Shown here: positions 1 to 7,110 of the stretch, one piece after another
How positions within the stretch are numbered: position 1 is the first letter of the stretch
Layout: the number at the start of each line of letters is the position of its first letter
Assembly: GCA_040268355.1 (NCBI GenBank)
Contig: JAWRIT010000020.1
Coordinates: 8,626-72,625 of the forward strand
DNA: 64,000 nt
DNA from: UBA1367 sp040268355
Lineage (GTDB): Bacteria > Actinomycetota > Coriobacteriia > Coriobacteriales > Atopobiaceae
Direction of reading: 5' to 3'
Made by a program: the position numbers and the translations under genes
The notes under the pieces: model-generated
The model's input: the letters and a program-made list of their open reading frames with translations, nothing else
Told to the model about the DNA's origin: nothing
The model's database searches: none

Positions 1-48
1 ATCCCCTTTGCCAGCGACATCGCATCCCCTCCATAGCAGACCCGTAGG

Positions 49-70
49 AATAGTATACTTATATACTATT
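49..70. promoter_or_regulatory. AT-rich perfect palindrome
   Basis: The sequence reads AATAGTATA-CTTA-TATACTATT: two perfect 9-base arms around a 4-base centre, in otherwise GC-rich DNA. It looks like a dimeric repressor operator overlapping a promoter, most likely for a gene running leftward out of the window. The stretch from here to 250 shows no gene I can support. Confidence 0.5.
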
Positions 71-250
71 CTAGCCTGATCCTATAGAGCGTGCAGACGT
101 CAAGTCGCAGGTATTCATCCGGAGCCCGCTTCGGCCTTTCGCCGATCATGGTGGTCGCGCTCTGCGCCTGTCCAGGCGAGCTCGCCCTCGGTCTGCGGGT
201 ACGAGGTGCCTGGCTCGTCAAACCATCCGACCACTCCCACCTGTCACGCA

Positions 251-940
251 TCAGAACAGGTACGAGCCCGTCACAAGGTACACGATGGGATCAACGATCA
301 GCAGGAGCGCCACGACAAGCAGCACCATGTTGACGACCTTTGTGAACCTGTCGCCGATCATTCCGCGAACGCCCTCAACGAGGGCGGTGAGTCGCTCCGT
401 GGCGCCCAACAGCACGGCCACGCAGGTCGCTAGGAAACCAAACTGGCTGATGACGAACCACAGCAGCATGAGGAGCGCCGCCATGACGGGGCTTCCGCTC
501 TTGCCGCCGAGCAGAACCACGCCGTAGCAGGTGGGATCAGTGAACGATGTGACTCCGAAGAAGGCGCCAAGTGCCACGAACTTCAGGATGGAACCTTCGG
601 CCGTGCGCTGTCCCTCGCCCTCGTCCTCTCTCCCCTTCTTGCCACACACGCGACGCGCCATCCACGCGAGGACGACAACACCGATGCCGAGTTCGACAAT
701 CGCCCAGAGGGGGCTGTCGTCCGCCGGGATGAGGCCCTGGATGATACGGGAGGCGGCGGTCCCGAGCGCCACGGCGAGCACCGTGCCTATGCCCACGGTC
801 ACAACCGCGAACGTAACGAGGAGCGCGGCGACGTTGGCCTTCCTCTCGCCACGTGCTCCCATGGAGAGCGCCACGGCGGCGGCCATGAAGTCTATGCCGA
901 GGACGCCGAGCCCCAGCGTCTCGAGTATCTGATGGAGCAA
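251..940 (-). CDS. GAP-like polytopic membrane protein
   Basis: A protein of about 229 residues with roughly six hydrophobic segments, and a charged cytoplasmic loop near residue 105 (KKGREDEGEG). The layout resembles GAP/LysE-type small transporters, but no substrate can be read from the sequence. I chose the TTG at 940 because a GAAAGAGG ribosome site lies 7 bases upstream and the protein then begins just before the first membrane segment. A GTG at 991 would add a soluble leader without a ribosome site. It appears to be a single-gene unit. Family assignment is tentative; membrane topology is clear. Confidence 0.65.
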   Translation of the reverse strand: MLHQILETLGLGVLGIDFMAAAVALSMGARGERKANVAALLVTFAVVTVGIGTVLAVALGTAASRIIQGLIPADDSPLWAIVELGIGVVVLAWMARRVCGKKGREDEGEGQRTAEGSILKFVALGAFFGVTSFTDPTCYGVVLLGGKSGSPVMAALLMLLWFVISQFGFLATCVAVLLGATERLTALVEGVRGMIGDRFTKVVNMVLLVVALLLIVDPIVYLVTGSYLF

Positions 941-1096
941 GGTGGGACCTCTTTCGTCATCTGGACACTGTCGCACGTCGCGAATTTGCACATGATACCG
1001 TAATCCATCCAGATCGGTACGAGCCCTAGATACTAGCCAGCCGCGCCACCTCGGCGGCCTTGAGCACCCTGCTTGTAGCTCAGGCGCACGCGTGAC

Positions 1097-1139
1097 AAGG
1101 ACCCTGCGGTGCCCCTTGCCCGGGTGTCGCAGGGTCCTT
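1097..1139. terminator. 12-bp stem hairpin
   Basis: AAGGACCCTGCG pairs perfectly with CGCAGGGTCCTT across a 19-base loop, followed on the plus strand by TTTCTAGCTT. It lies just past the 3' end of the small leftward ORF at 1157-1321 and could end transcription from either side. Confidence 0.6.
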
Positions 1140-1156
1140 TCTAGCTTGCTGAGGGG

Positions 1157-1321
1157 TCAAATGCTCTTCCGTAGGTAGACCATGTCGACAAGCTGCACAG
1201 CACCTCGGTCCTCCCGAAGATGGTATCGCGCGCGAGGTCGGAGAAGCTCTTGCTCGAGCGACGCGACCCTCTCGGCCAACTCGACGCCGATCTCGGACAT
1301 CCTCAGTGTCATCGCCACCAT
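1157..1321 (-). pseudogene. GNAT acetyltransferase 3' remnant in a small ORF
   Basis: A 54-codon ORF whose last 13 residues (QLVDMVYLRKSI and neighbours) match the end of the intact GNAT protein at 39938-40393 (RLVDMVYLQKRL). The match is visible at the DNA level too: the last 50 or so bases align, including the block encoding VDMVYL. The upstream 30 residues (ELAERVASLEQELL) look like a coiled coil, as in the dimer helix of MerR-type proteins, and are not GNAT-like. It is best read as a leftover of an acetyltransferase gene joined to other sequence. An AAAGGGA ribosome site precedes the ATG, so expression of a small protein cannot be excluded. Confidence 0.5.
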
Positions 1322-1501
1322 GCTCGTCCCTTTCTCTCGGCACAGGCACAGCGCGTCCACCCGAAAAGGGACTCTCCAGGAAACAATTGGTTGCTACCAC
1401 ATTCGGGGAAGCAACCGTAGGATGTACCTTGTACGTGCACGATCGCTCCACCCGAGTTTCGGTTTGGACGCGTGACGGATGAGATGAAAGAGGAGGACCC
1501 C

Positions 1502-2134
1502 ATGGCATTCGACTTCAAGAAGGAATACAAGGAGTTCTACCTACCGAAGCGCAAACCCTCCATCGTGGAGGTCCCGGCGATGAACTACGTCGCGGTCCGC
1601 GGACAGGGTGACCCCAACGCGGAGGATGGCGAGTACAAGGCCTCCATCGAGCTGCTCTACGGCATCGCCTACACCATCAAGATGAGCAGGAAGGGCGACC
1701 GCCGGATAGACGGCTACTTCGACTTCGTCGTGCCCCCGCTCGAGGGCTTCTGGTGGCAGGAGAGCGTGGAGGGCGTCGACTACGCGCGCAAGGAGGGCTT
1801 CAAGTTTGTCTCCGTGATTCGTCTGCCCGACTTCGTGTCGAGGGAGGACTTCGCCTGGGCCGTCGACGAGGCGACCCGGAAGAAGAGGCGGGACTTCTCG
1901 AAGGTGGAATTCTTGACGGTAGATGAGGGGCTGTGCGTCCAGTGTATGCACGTCGGCTCCTACGACGACGAACCTGCGACGGTCGCGCTCATGCACGAGT
2001 ACCTGGAAGACCAGGGCTACGTCCTCGACATCACGGACGAGCGCCTGCATCACGAGATCTACCTCAACGATGCGAGGAAGGTCGCCCCGGAGAAGCTGAA
2101 GACCGTCATCCGCCATCCGATACGCAAAAGGTAG
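1502..2134 (+). CDS. GyrI-like small-molecule-binding protein
   Basis: A 210-residue protein of the stand-alone GyrI-like (SHS2, SOUL/AraC-effector) family. Typical features are the N-terminal VPAMNYVAVRGQGDPN strand-turn, the central GIAYTIKM segment, FDFVVPPLEGFWW, and the C-terminal VGSYDDEP...LHHEIYLNDARKVAPEKLKTV block that closes the ligand pocket. Such proteins bind, and in some cases hydrolyse, hydrophobic cations or serve as effector domains; no DNA-binding domain is present here. The ATG at 1502 has AGGAGG five bases upstream, so the in-frame start 30 bases earlier is rejected. It stands alone, with a leftward remnant ORF upstream and convergent genes downstream. Confidence 0.85.
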   Translation: MAFDFKKEYKEFYLPKRKPSIVEVPAMNYVAVRGQGDPNAEDGEYKASIELLYGIAYTIKMSRKGDRRIDGYFDFVVPPLEGFWWQESVEGVDYARKEGFKFVSVIRLPDFVSREDFAWAVDEATRKKRRDFSKVEFLTVDEGLCVQCMHVGSYDDEPATVALMHEYLEDQGYVLDITDERLHHEIYLNDARKVAPEKLKTVIRHPIRKR

Positions 2135-2182
2135 GACCGCACAATCTCGATCGCTCGTGACACGTCCTCAAGCACGCCCGAT

Positions 2183-2557
2183 CTACCCCGCGCCCTCATA
2201 GCCACCCACGACCCCAAGCCTCTGCAGGGTGGCGTGACCATGCGGAGAGCGGAGGAACCCCTCCGTCTGGTCACGTCCCGCCGTAAGCCCATGATGCTCG
2301 CCGTCCTCCCAGGTGTCCGTGACGTCGTACACGATGCCGTTCACGGCCACGTAGGCGGGGCGCCCGTCCTTCCCGTCAAACTCGGCCAGGGTCTCTGGCG
2401 TGAATACGTTCTCCTCGACGATCGTCTGCTCCTCGGACGTCAGCTCGCGGGCAAGCTTCTCCTCGTCGCTCTCGGGGCTTCCCGAGAGGAGCGCAAGGCA
2501 CCCAACAACGACTGCAACCACCACGACGATGCCAATGACCTTCAGCTTCCCGCCCAT
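2183..2557 (-). CDS. cytochrome b5-like heme/steroid-binding domain protein, membrane anchored
   Basis: A 124-residue protein. Residues 6-24 form an N-terminal hydrophobic signal anchor (VIGIVVVVAVVVGCLALL); the cysteine in it could be a lipobox. A charged linker follows, then a compact domain with the b5-fold signature: FTPETLAEFDGKDGRPAYVAVNG, VYDVTDT, W-x-DGEHHGLTAG and a C-terminal H-x-HAT segment. In b5-like proteins the HHGL histidine region helps bind heme. It is predicted to face outside the membrane and carry electrons or bind a ligand. It is the last gene of a leftward group after 3179 and 2802, next to a TetR gene, so redox stress control is plausible. Confidence 0.75.
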   Translation of the reverse strand: MGGKLKVIGIVVVVAVVVGCLALLSGSPESDEEKLARELTSEEQTIVEENVFTPETLAEFDGKDGRPAYVAVNGIVYDVTDTWEDGEHHGLTAGRDQTEGFLRSPHGHATLQRLGVVGGYEGAG

Positions 2558-2559
2558 CG

Positions 2560-2802
2560 CTATGCCTCCCTTGTGCGGTGCAAGCCCTTGATGAACATGT
2601 CTTCATCAGCACAGGACACGAACCTTCCGTCGACGAGCCCGAAGGACAGGCCGACAAGCTCCGGGTGCCGCTGCCGGCACTTGCCTATGCAGCCCACCTT
2701 GACCCTGAATCCCTCTTGCTTGGCGCAGGCTTTGAGCCGCGCTACGTCAACGCTCGAGCAGTGCCGACAGACCTTCACCGTCATCTTCTTCGCAGGCCAC
2801 AT
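2560..2802 (-). CDS. small cysteine-rich DUF1450/thioredoxin-like ferredoxin-fold protein
   Basis: An 80-residue protein with CRHCSS near the N terminus, CAKQ at 26-29, and VGCIGKCRQ at 36-44, ending in a FVSCADEDMFI segment. This cysteine layout, followed by a conserved gly-asp-x-phe-val turn, is that of the DUF1450/2Fe-2S thioredoxin-like mini-proteins, which are thought to bind a metal or cluster. The frame is open far upstream, but the ATG at 2802 has GGAAGGGGGAG before it and starts the conserved part. It lies two bases before the b5-like gene in reading order and shares its operon. No enzyme activity is evident. Confidence 0.6.
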   Translation of the reverse strand: MWPAKKMTVKVCRHCSSVDVARLKACAKQEGFRVKVGCIGKCRQRHPELVGLSFGLVDGRFVSCADEDMFIKGLHRTREA

Positions 2803-2816
2803 GTCTCCCCCTTCCG

Positions 2817-3179
2817 CTAGTTCCAGAGCCTGGTTGTCAGCCAAACCGTGAGGGCGACGAGGGGCACGAGGCCGATGAGCCCCACGACCGGATCCAGACT
2901 GGACAGGCTCCAGAGATAGATGCCTCCCGCGATCGCCGCCAGCCAGACACCCGCGACGCGGACGATGGGCGGCAGGCTCGCCACCAAGCACAGCCCAACG
3001 GCCAGCAGCACCGCGCCTCCCATCACGAAGGACATGAAGTTGGGGTCCGTCGGACTCGCCGGGAACAGCGTCGCTCCCCAGACCGCGACCAGGACTCCGA
3101 CGATTACCAACGCGATTCCGAACACACCGAGATCGCCCAAGGCCTTCACTCCCCTTTTCTCGTCTTTCTGCCGGTCCAT
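2817..3179 (-). CDS. small four-helix membrane protein
   Basis: A 120-residue protein with a charged N terminus (MDRQKDEKRG) and four hydrophobic stretches separated by short loops, ending TTRLWN. I do not recognise the family. It is the first gene of the leftward group membrane protein, CxxC mini-protein, b5-like protein, and lies directly behind the operator-like palindrome at 3196-3223. A GGGATGGAACGAG segment upstream can serve as ribosome site. Position and regulation suggest that it works with the redox-type proteins downstream in the same membrane. Confidence 0.6.
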   Translation of the reverse strand: MDRQKDEKRGVKALGDLGVFGIALVIVGVLVAVWGATLFPASPTDPNFMSFVMGGAVLLAVGLCLVASLPPIVRVAGVWLAAIAGGIYLWSLSSLDPVVGLIGLVPLVALTVWLTTRLWN

Positions 3180-3195
3180 CTCGTTCCATCCCTTC

Positions 3196-3223
3196 TGAAT
3201 GAACTATTTCCAATATTCATTCA
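3196..3223. promoter_or_regulatory. TetR operator copy 1
   Basis: TGAATGA-N14-TCATTCA, in front of the three-gene leftward group. The same arms with the same 14-base spacing recur at 3858-3885 over the start of the TetR gene, which argues for a shared repressor site. Confidence 0.7.
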
Positions 3224-3265
3224 TTTCGTTGCCGCAGAAGAGGGCGCATTGCGCCCCACCTCCTG

Positions 3266-3841
3266 TCACTCTTGTTCGAACAGTCCCCTGACAAAGCAAG
3301 TGGCCAGGGTTTCCATCGCCTCAGCATAGCCGGGGAAGTCCCGCTCGCTCACGCGCATGTCCACGAAGTAGAGCAGCTCATAGGCCCGCATCGCGCGGTC
3401 GATCTTCTCCTTGGGAAAACCTGCCTCGGCCATCCTGCGCGCAAACACTTCGACGAGGAACTGGTAGAAGGGATAGCCTCGCTGCCCCTCAGCCGACAGG
3501 AAGTGCGCGTGGAGCTTGTCGGCTATGGCCGGATTCTCCCACTCCGAGATGATCCTGTTGCTCGAGATGAGTCTGAAGGTGCAATCGAACAACTGCCCGA
3601 CCACGACGACCGGCTCTGCCGACCAATCGACCTCGTCCATGATCCGCTGCCGCATGCGGTTGTTCTCCTCGATGAAGACGTCCAAGAAAACCTCGTCCTT
3701 CGAGGCATAGTAGTTGTAGAAGCTACCAACGGCGACGCCAGCCTTCCGGGCGATCTCGGCGATGCTCGCCGCCTTGTAGCCCTTGGATGTGAACACCTGC
3801 CGTGCGGCCAGCGCCAAAACCTGCTTCTTGTCCTGTTCCAC
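3266..3841 (-). CDS. TetR/AcrR family regulator
   Basis: A transcriptional repressor of about 191 residues. The N-terminal helix-turn-helix reads ARQVFTSKGYKAASIAEIARKAGVAVGSFYNYYASKDEVF, the standard TetR DNA-binding domain; the rest is an alpha-helical ligand domain ending VRGLFEQE. The frame runs up to an ATG at 3886, but those codons lie inside the operator at 3858-3885. A GTG at 3841 with GGGGGG just upstream gives the usual TetR N terminus (VEQDKKQVLALAARQ), so I prefer it. Two matching operators imply that it controls itself and the membrane/b5 group downstream. The inducer is unknown. Confidence 0.85.
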   Translation of the reverse strand: MEQDKKQVLALAARQVFTSKGYKAASIAEIARKAGVAVGSFYNYYASKDEVFLDVFIEENNRMRQRIMDEVDWSAEPVVVVGQLFDCTFRLISSNRIISEWENPAIADKLHAHFLSAEGQRGYPFYQFLVEVFARRMAEAGFPKEKIDRAMRAYELLYFVDMRVSERDFPGYAEAMETLATCFVRGLFEQE

Positions 3842-3857
3842 CGGTCCCCCCGCGAAA

Positions 3858-3885
3858 TGAATGAATTTGAACGATCGTTCATTCA
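3858..3885. promoter_or_regulatory. TetR operator copy 2
   Basis: TGAATGA-N14-TCATTCA again, here also containing the perfect inner palindrome TGAACGATCGTTCA (3868-3881). It sits directly before the preferred TetR start, so it should give autoregulation. Confidence 0.7.
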
Positions 3886-4078
3886 TACCCTATCACAGGC
3901 CGAAAGCGCACGTCAAGGCCTACTGCGCACCAACGGCGACGTGCGACGTGAGCCTGCTCGAGCCGGGGTCGAGGCCCGGAGGGATGGGCACATGACAACC
4001 CTTTAGTTTCAGTTGCCTTGCTGTCGCAGGGCACGAGGTATCGCCTGCCGGCATCGGCAAGATACTGCGTAAATATAG

Positions 4079-4086
4079 TGTATAAT
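4079..4086 (+). promoter_or_regulatory. -10 element TGTATAAT for the Fic gene
   Basis: A consensus TATAAT at 4081-4086 preceded directly by TG, about 37 bases before the Fic ATG. The -35 region is weak (near 4058). The interval 3887-4078 between the divergent TetR and Fic genes shows nothing else. Confidence 0.5.
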
Positions 4087-4122
4087 GAGAAAGAAAATTG
4101 CCGATAGGAAAGACATACGAAG

Positions 4123-5022
4123 ATGCAGGACTTCATTTCGGTGAAACAGGCCGCTGGCAAGTGGGGCGTATCGGAGCGGTCGGTGCGCAACTACTGTGCG
4201 CAAGGACGCGTACCCGGAGCCTTCATCTCCGGCAAGACCTGGAATATCCCTGCCGACGCGGAGAAGCCAGGCAGGAGGACGGCGGCAAAACCCAGGCAGC
4301 GGAAGCTACTGCAGATATTGCGCGACGAGAAGGACGCGAGGATGCCTGGCGGCATCTACCACCGCCTGCAGATAGACCTCACCTATAACTCCAATCACAT
4401 CGAGGGCAGCAGTCTCACGCGCGACCAGACGCGCCTCATATTCGAGACCCGGACCATCGGCCCGCAGGAGGGCGCGGTGAACGTCGACGATGTGATAGAG
4501 ACGGTGAACCACTTCAACTGCATCGACTACGTTATCGACACGGCAGGCAGGCGGCTGACTCAGGCATATGTCAAACGGCTCCATCTCATGTTGAAGACCG
4601 GCACCAACGACGCCATGCGCGAATGGTTCACCGTAGGCGACTACAAGCAGCTCCCCAACGAGGTCGGCGGCGTCATGACCGCCGAGCCTGAGGAAGTGGA
4701 GGGGGCAATGACCGATCTTTTGGACTGGTACGAGGCCCGGGAGCAAATCGGCATGAACGACATCCTGGAGTTCCACTGGCGCTTCGAGCGCATCCATCCC
4801 TTCCAGGACGGAAACGGACGCGTCGGCAGGCTCATCATGCTGAAGGAGTGCCTCAAGCACGACGTAGTGCCCTTCGTCATCACCGACGAGATCAAGGCAT
4901 TCTACTACCGAGGCCTCGCGGAATACCGCCGTGAGCCGGGATACCTCGAAGGCACGGCACTCAGCGCCCAAGACCGCTTCAAAAAGGTGTTGGACCAGTT
5001 CAGAATTCCGTACGAAGATTAG
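4123..5022 (+). CDS. class II Fic-domain AMP transferase with N-terminal helix-turn-helix
   Basis: A 299-residue protein. Residues 1-45 form a DNA-binding-like domain (VKQAAGKWGVSERSVRNYCAQGRVPGAF). The inhibitory helix motif S90-NHI-E94-G precedes the core, which marks a class II Fic protein whose Glu blocks productive ATP binding in cis. The catalytic loop H225-PFQDGNGRVGR is complete (HPFx[D/E]GNGRxxR). It should transfer AMP from ATP to a hydroxyl side chain of a target protein, or reverse this. No antitoxin gene is needed or present. The ATG at 4123 has AGGAAAG about 11 bases upstream. The HTH suggests autoregulation. It stands alone between TetR and a convergent XRE gene. Confidence 0.9.
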   Translation: MQDFISVKQAAGKWGVSERSVRNYCAQGRVPGAFISGKTWNIPADAEKPGRRTAAKPRQRKLLQILRDEKDARMPGGIYHRLQIDLTYNSNHIEGSSLTRDQTRLIFETRTIGPQEGAVNVDDVIETVNHFNCIDYVIDTAGRRLTQAYVKRLHLMLKTGTNDAMREWFTVGDYKQLPNEVGGVMTAEPEEVEGAMTDLLDWYEAREQIGMNDILEFHWRFERIHPFQDGNGRVGRLIMLKECLKHDVVPFVITDEIKAFYYRGLAEYRREPGYLEGTALSAQDRFKKVLDQFRIPYED

Positions 5023-5185
5023 TCGCGCCGTTGCATGGGACCGACTGCCACCTAACCCTTCGGACCACAAGCGCCCAGCTCCCGAGTCTGAGCGGACCTC
5101 GCGGACCTCGCTCAGAGGTCGAGCGATTCGAAGGCCCTGATCGAGCTCCGGAGCGAGGCGAGCCCGCGCACCTCCAACGCGCGGC

Positions 5186-5641
5186 TCATCGCTCGCTCCC
5201 TTTGCCGCCGCGAAGCGTGCCGGCACCCATCGCGTCTGCCAGCCGCTGCATCCTCGTGAGGAAGTCGTCCGTCTTCATGAGCGCGATGCCCTGCTCGTCA
5301 TCGCCCAAGCACAGCAGCTCGTCGCCCGGTTCGATGCCGAAGACCTCGCGGGCCTTCTTGGGAATCACCATCTGACCGCGCTCGCCGACCTTCACCACGC
5401 CGAAGATGTGCCTGCCGCGCGGCGGCGGGGCCTCGCCCATGTCAGTGGGCTCATAGTTCGTCAAGTCATCGAGCGTCACGCCCAGCGCACGCGCCAGCGC
5501 GTCGCTGTTGGCCAAGTCGGGCACGCTCTCGCCGGACTCCCACTTTGCGACGGTCTGGCGCGACACGCCGACCTTCTCGGCAAGCTGCTCCTGCGTGAGG
5601 CCCTGCATCTTGCGCAGTGTTTGGACGTTATGACTGATCAC
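5186..5641 (-). CDS. XRE-family regulator with C-terminal AbrB/SpoVT swapped-hairpin domain
   Basis: About 151 residues. The N-terminal XRE domain reads LRKMQGLTQEQLAEKVGVSRQTVAKWESGESVPDL; the C-terminal part (VVKVGERGQMVIPKKAREVFGIEPGDELLCLGDD) is a textbook AbrB-type domain. It therefore carries two DNA-binding modules, an arrangement known in Firmicutes and Actinobacteria regulators. The GTG at 5641 follows GGAGGAGGAAAGC and gives the usual XRE N terminus (ISHNVQTLRK); an ATG at 5665 overlaps the stop of the hydrolase gene by 4 bases but adds only a polar leader. It is translationally coupled to the hydrolase and probably controls it. Confidence 0.85.
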   Translation of the reverse strand: MISHNVQTLRKMQGLTQEQLAEKVGVSRQTVAKWESGESVPDLANSDALARALGVTLDDLTNYEPTDMGEAPPPRGRHIFGVVKVGERGQMVIPKKAREVFGIEPGDELLCLGDDEQGIALMKTDDFLTRMQRLADAMGAGTLRGGKGSER

Positions 5642-5661
5642 GCTTTCCTCCTCCGCGCTTG

Positions 5662-6756
5662 TCATACCTGCGATGCCGCGTCGTCGACGGCCGAGATGAA
5701 GAAGTCCGGATGCTCCACGTGGATGTCGTGGCCGGACTTGATGGTGCGCATCTCGCAATCCGGCACGGCCCTCCTCACGCGTTCCGCGTCCTCGTCAGTG
5801 TTCGCGGCGTAGAGGACGCCATCATCCCCGTAGTCCGTCTCTGCCTTGAGGTATATGGCAGGGCATTCGACGCCCGCCAGGATCTGCGCCTGGTCCGCAC
5901 CGTCGAAGAAGGAGCCGGTGTAGAAACTATCGCCGAAAGCGGGATCGAAGTCATCCATGAAGTGCAGGCCCCTCGTCCAGGCACGCGGGATCCAGGCGTT
6001 GACCACGTGCTCATCGGGGTGCGCGGCGCACCACTCCCGCGTGTCGCGTGCCAACTTGTCCTGCAGGTCGCCGAACAGCGAGAACAGGTAGCTGCGCTCG
6101 GCGTAGTACGCCGCATAGGGCATGGCCTCGCCGCTCGTGACGTATTCGTGCGCAGGAATGTAACCGTCGTAGTAGGCGAACGCGCCGGCGCCCTCCGTGA
6201 CCTCCTCGGGGAGCACGCTGAAGAACGGCGGGTCCTCCAGCACGCATGCGGCGACGTGGTCGGGGTCGTTCGCAGCGACGTAGGCAACGATGATGCCGCC
6301 CGAGGAGTGACCCGAGACGATGTAGCGGTCGCCGGTCACCTCGCGGGCGAAGCCGATGAGCGCGGTGCCCTGGGTCTCGAGCGTGTAGAGGTCCCGGTCA
6401 TGGGAGGACTCCCCGTGCCCGAAGCAGTCGACGGCGAACACGTGGTAGCGCTTTGCGAGCTCTGGCAGGACGGAGGCGTAGTCCTCCCACTCCATGCCCT
6501 GGCCGTGGACGAGCAGCAGCGCAGGGCCATTGTCGGGACCCTCCGCGTAGTTGATGGTGGCACCGTCGACCTCGACCTGCCTCTCGACCATCCCGGCATC
6601 GAAGGCCTTGGCGATGGTCCTCTCCTCTCCGTGCAGGTTGTCGTCTCGATAGATCGTCAAGGCGATGCCCGCCGCGACGACGAGCGCCGAGACGACGATG
6701 AGTGCGACTCTTTTGCGGTTCCCCCGCCTACCCGATTGAGCAATCTGACTAATCAT
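5662..6756 (-). CDS. membrane-anchored alpha/beta hydrolase
   Basis: About 364 residues. An N-terminal signal anchor (RVALIVVSALVVAAGIAL) is followed by an alpha/beta-hydrolase fold: oxyanion segment LLVHGQGMEW, nucleophile elbow GHSSGG and a C-terminal histidine in KSGHDIHVEHPD. A cap region rich in Tyr and Phe lies between residues 190 and 280. It is predicted to act at the outer face of the membrane on an ester or amide; the substrate is not evident. The ATG at 6756 has GGAAGG eight bases upstream. Its stop overlaps the upstream in-frame ATG of the XRE-AbrB gene, so both are one operon. Confidence 0.8.
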   Translation of the reverse strand: MISQIAQSGRRGNRKRVALIVVSALVVAAGIALTIYRDDNLHGEERTIAKAFDAGMVERQVEVDGATINYAEGPDNGPALLLVHGQGMEWEDYASVLPELAKRYHVFAVDCFGHGESSHDRDLYTLETQGTALIGFAREVTGDRYIVSGHSSGGIIVAYVAANDPDHVAACVLEDPPFFSVLPEEVTEGAGAFAYYDGYIPAHEYVTSGEAMPYAAYYAERSYLFSLFGDLQDKLARDTREWCAAHPDEHVVNAWIPRAWTRGLHFMDDFDPAFGDSFYTGSFFDGADQAQILAGVECPAIYLKAETDYGDDGVLYAANTDEDAERVRRAVPDCEMRTIKSGHDIHVEHPDFFISAVDDAASQV

Positions 6757-6765
6757 GCAAATCAC

Positions 6766-7110
6766 CTTCCGTCAGATAGCTTCGCACGTGCCGAGCAGCC
6801 TGACCACCAACCGAAGGTGGAATTCATCGGCTTAGTCTGTCAAGGACGGTTGGCAAAGCGCCTTGCATGAGTTCGTTCTATGGCTGCTGCCCGTGACGGC
6901 TGCGGGGCAGCGGGGAGCAACCGGCAGCAGCAGCCAAGCGATGGCCAGCTGCTTGCAATCGACTTCGGAAAAGGCGGTGGGGCTCGCGTGAGTCCGGCGG
7001 TATCGTATGGGTTGATTTTGTCGTGCAAAGTCAACAGCAAATCCCTTGCTCGGCCAAGAACCCCCTCGTATCCTCGAATCGAAGCCAAGCGGTTGTCGAG
7101 GAGGATTCGC
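6766..7110. promoter_or_regulatory. divergent promoter region with operator-like repeat
   Basis: This 345-base gap separates the leftward hydrolase operon from the rightward XRE-TPR gene. It holds an imperfect inverted repeat at 7011-7035 (GTTGATTTTG-N5-CAAAGTCAAC, 9 of 10 pairs), a possible autoregulatory site. A plausible promoter follows: TTGCTC at 7046-7051, 17 bases, TATCCT at 7069-7074. No gene is seen in it. Confidence 0.45.

Noticed and set aside
66..251. Leftward 61-codon frame at the window edge
   Set aside because: No ribosome site or family resemblance, and basic shadow-like composition.
3858..3886. ATG at 3886 as TetR start
   Set aside because: The codons would lie inside a palindromic operator identical in layout to the one at 3196; the GTG at 3841 gives a normal TetR N terminus and has a ribosome site.
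5659..6870. Long rightward open frame of 403 codons opposite the hydrolase
   Set aside because: It is the antisense shadow of the hydrolase gene; its composition (Arg/Val/Gly-rich, no family pattern) is that of GC-rich antisense frames.
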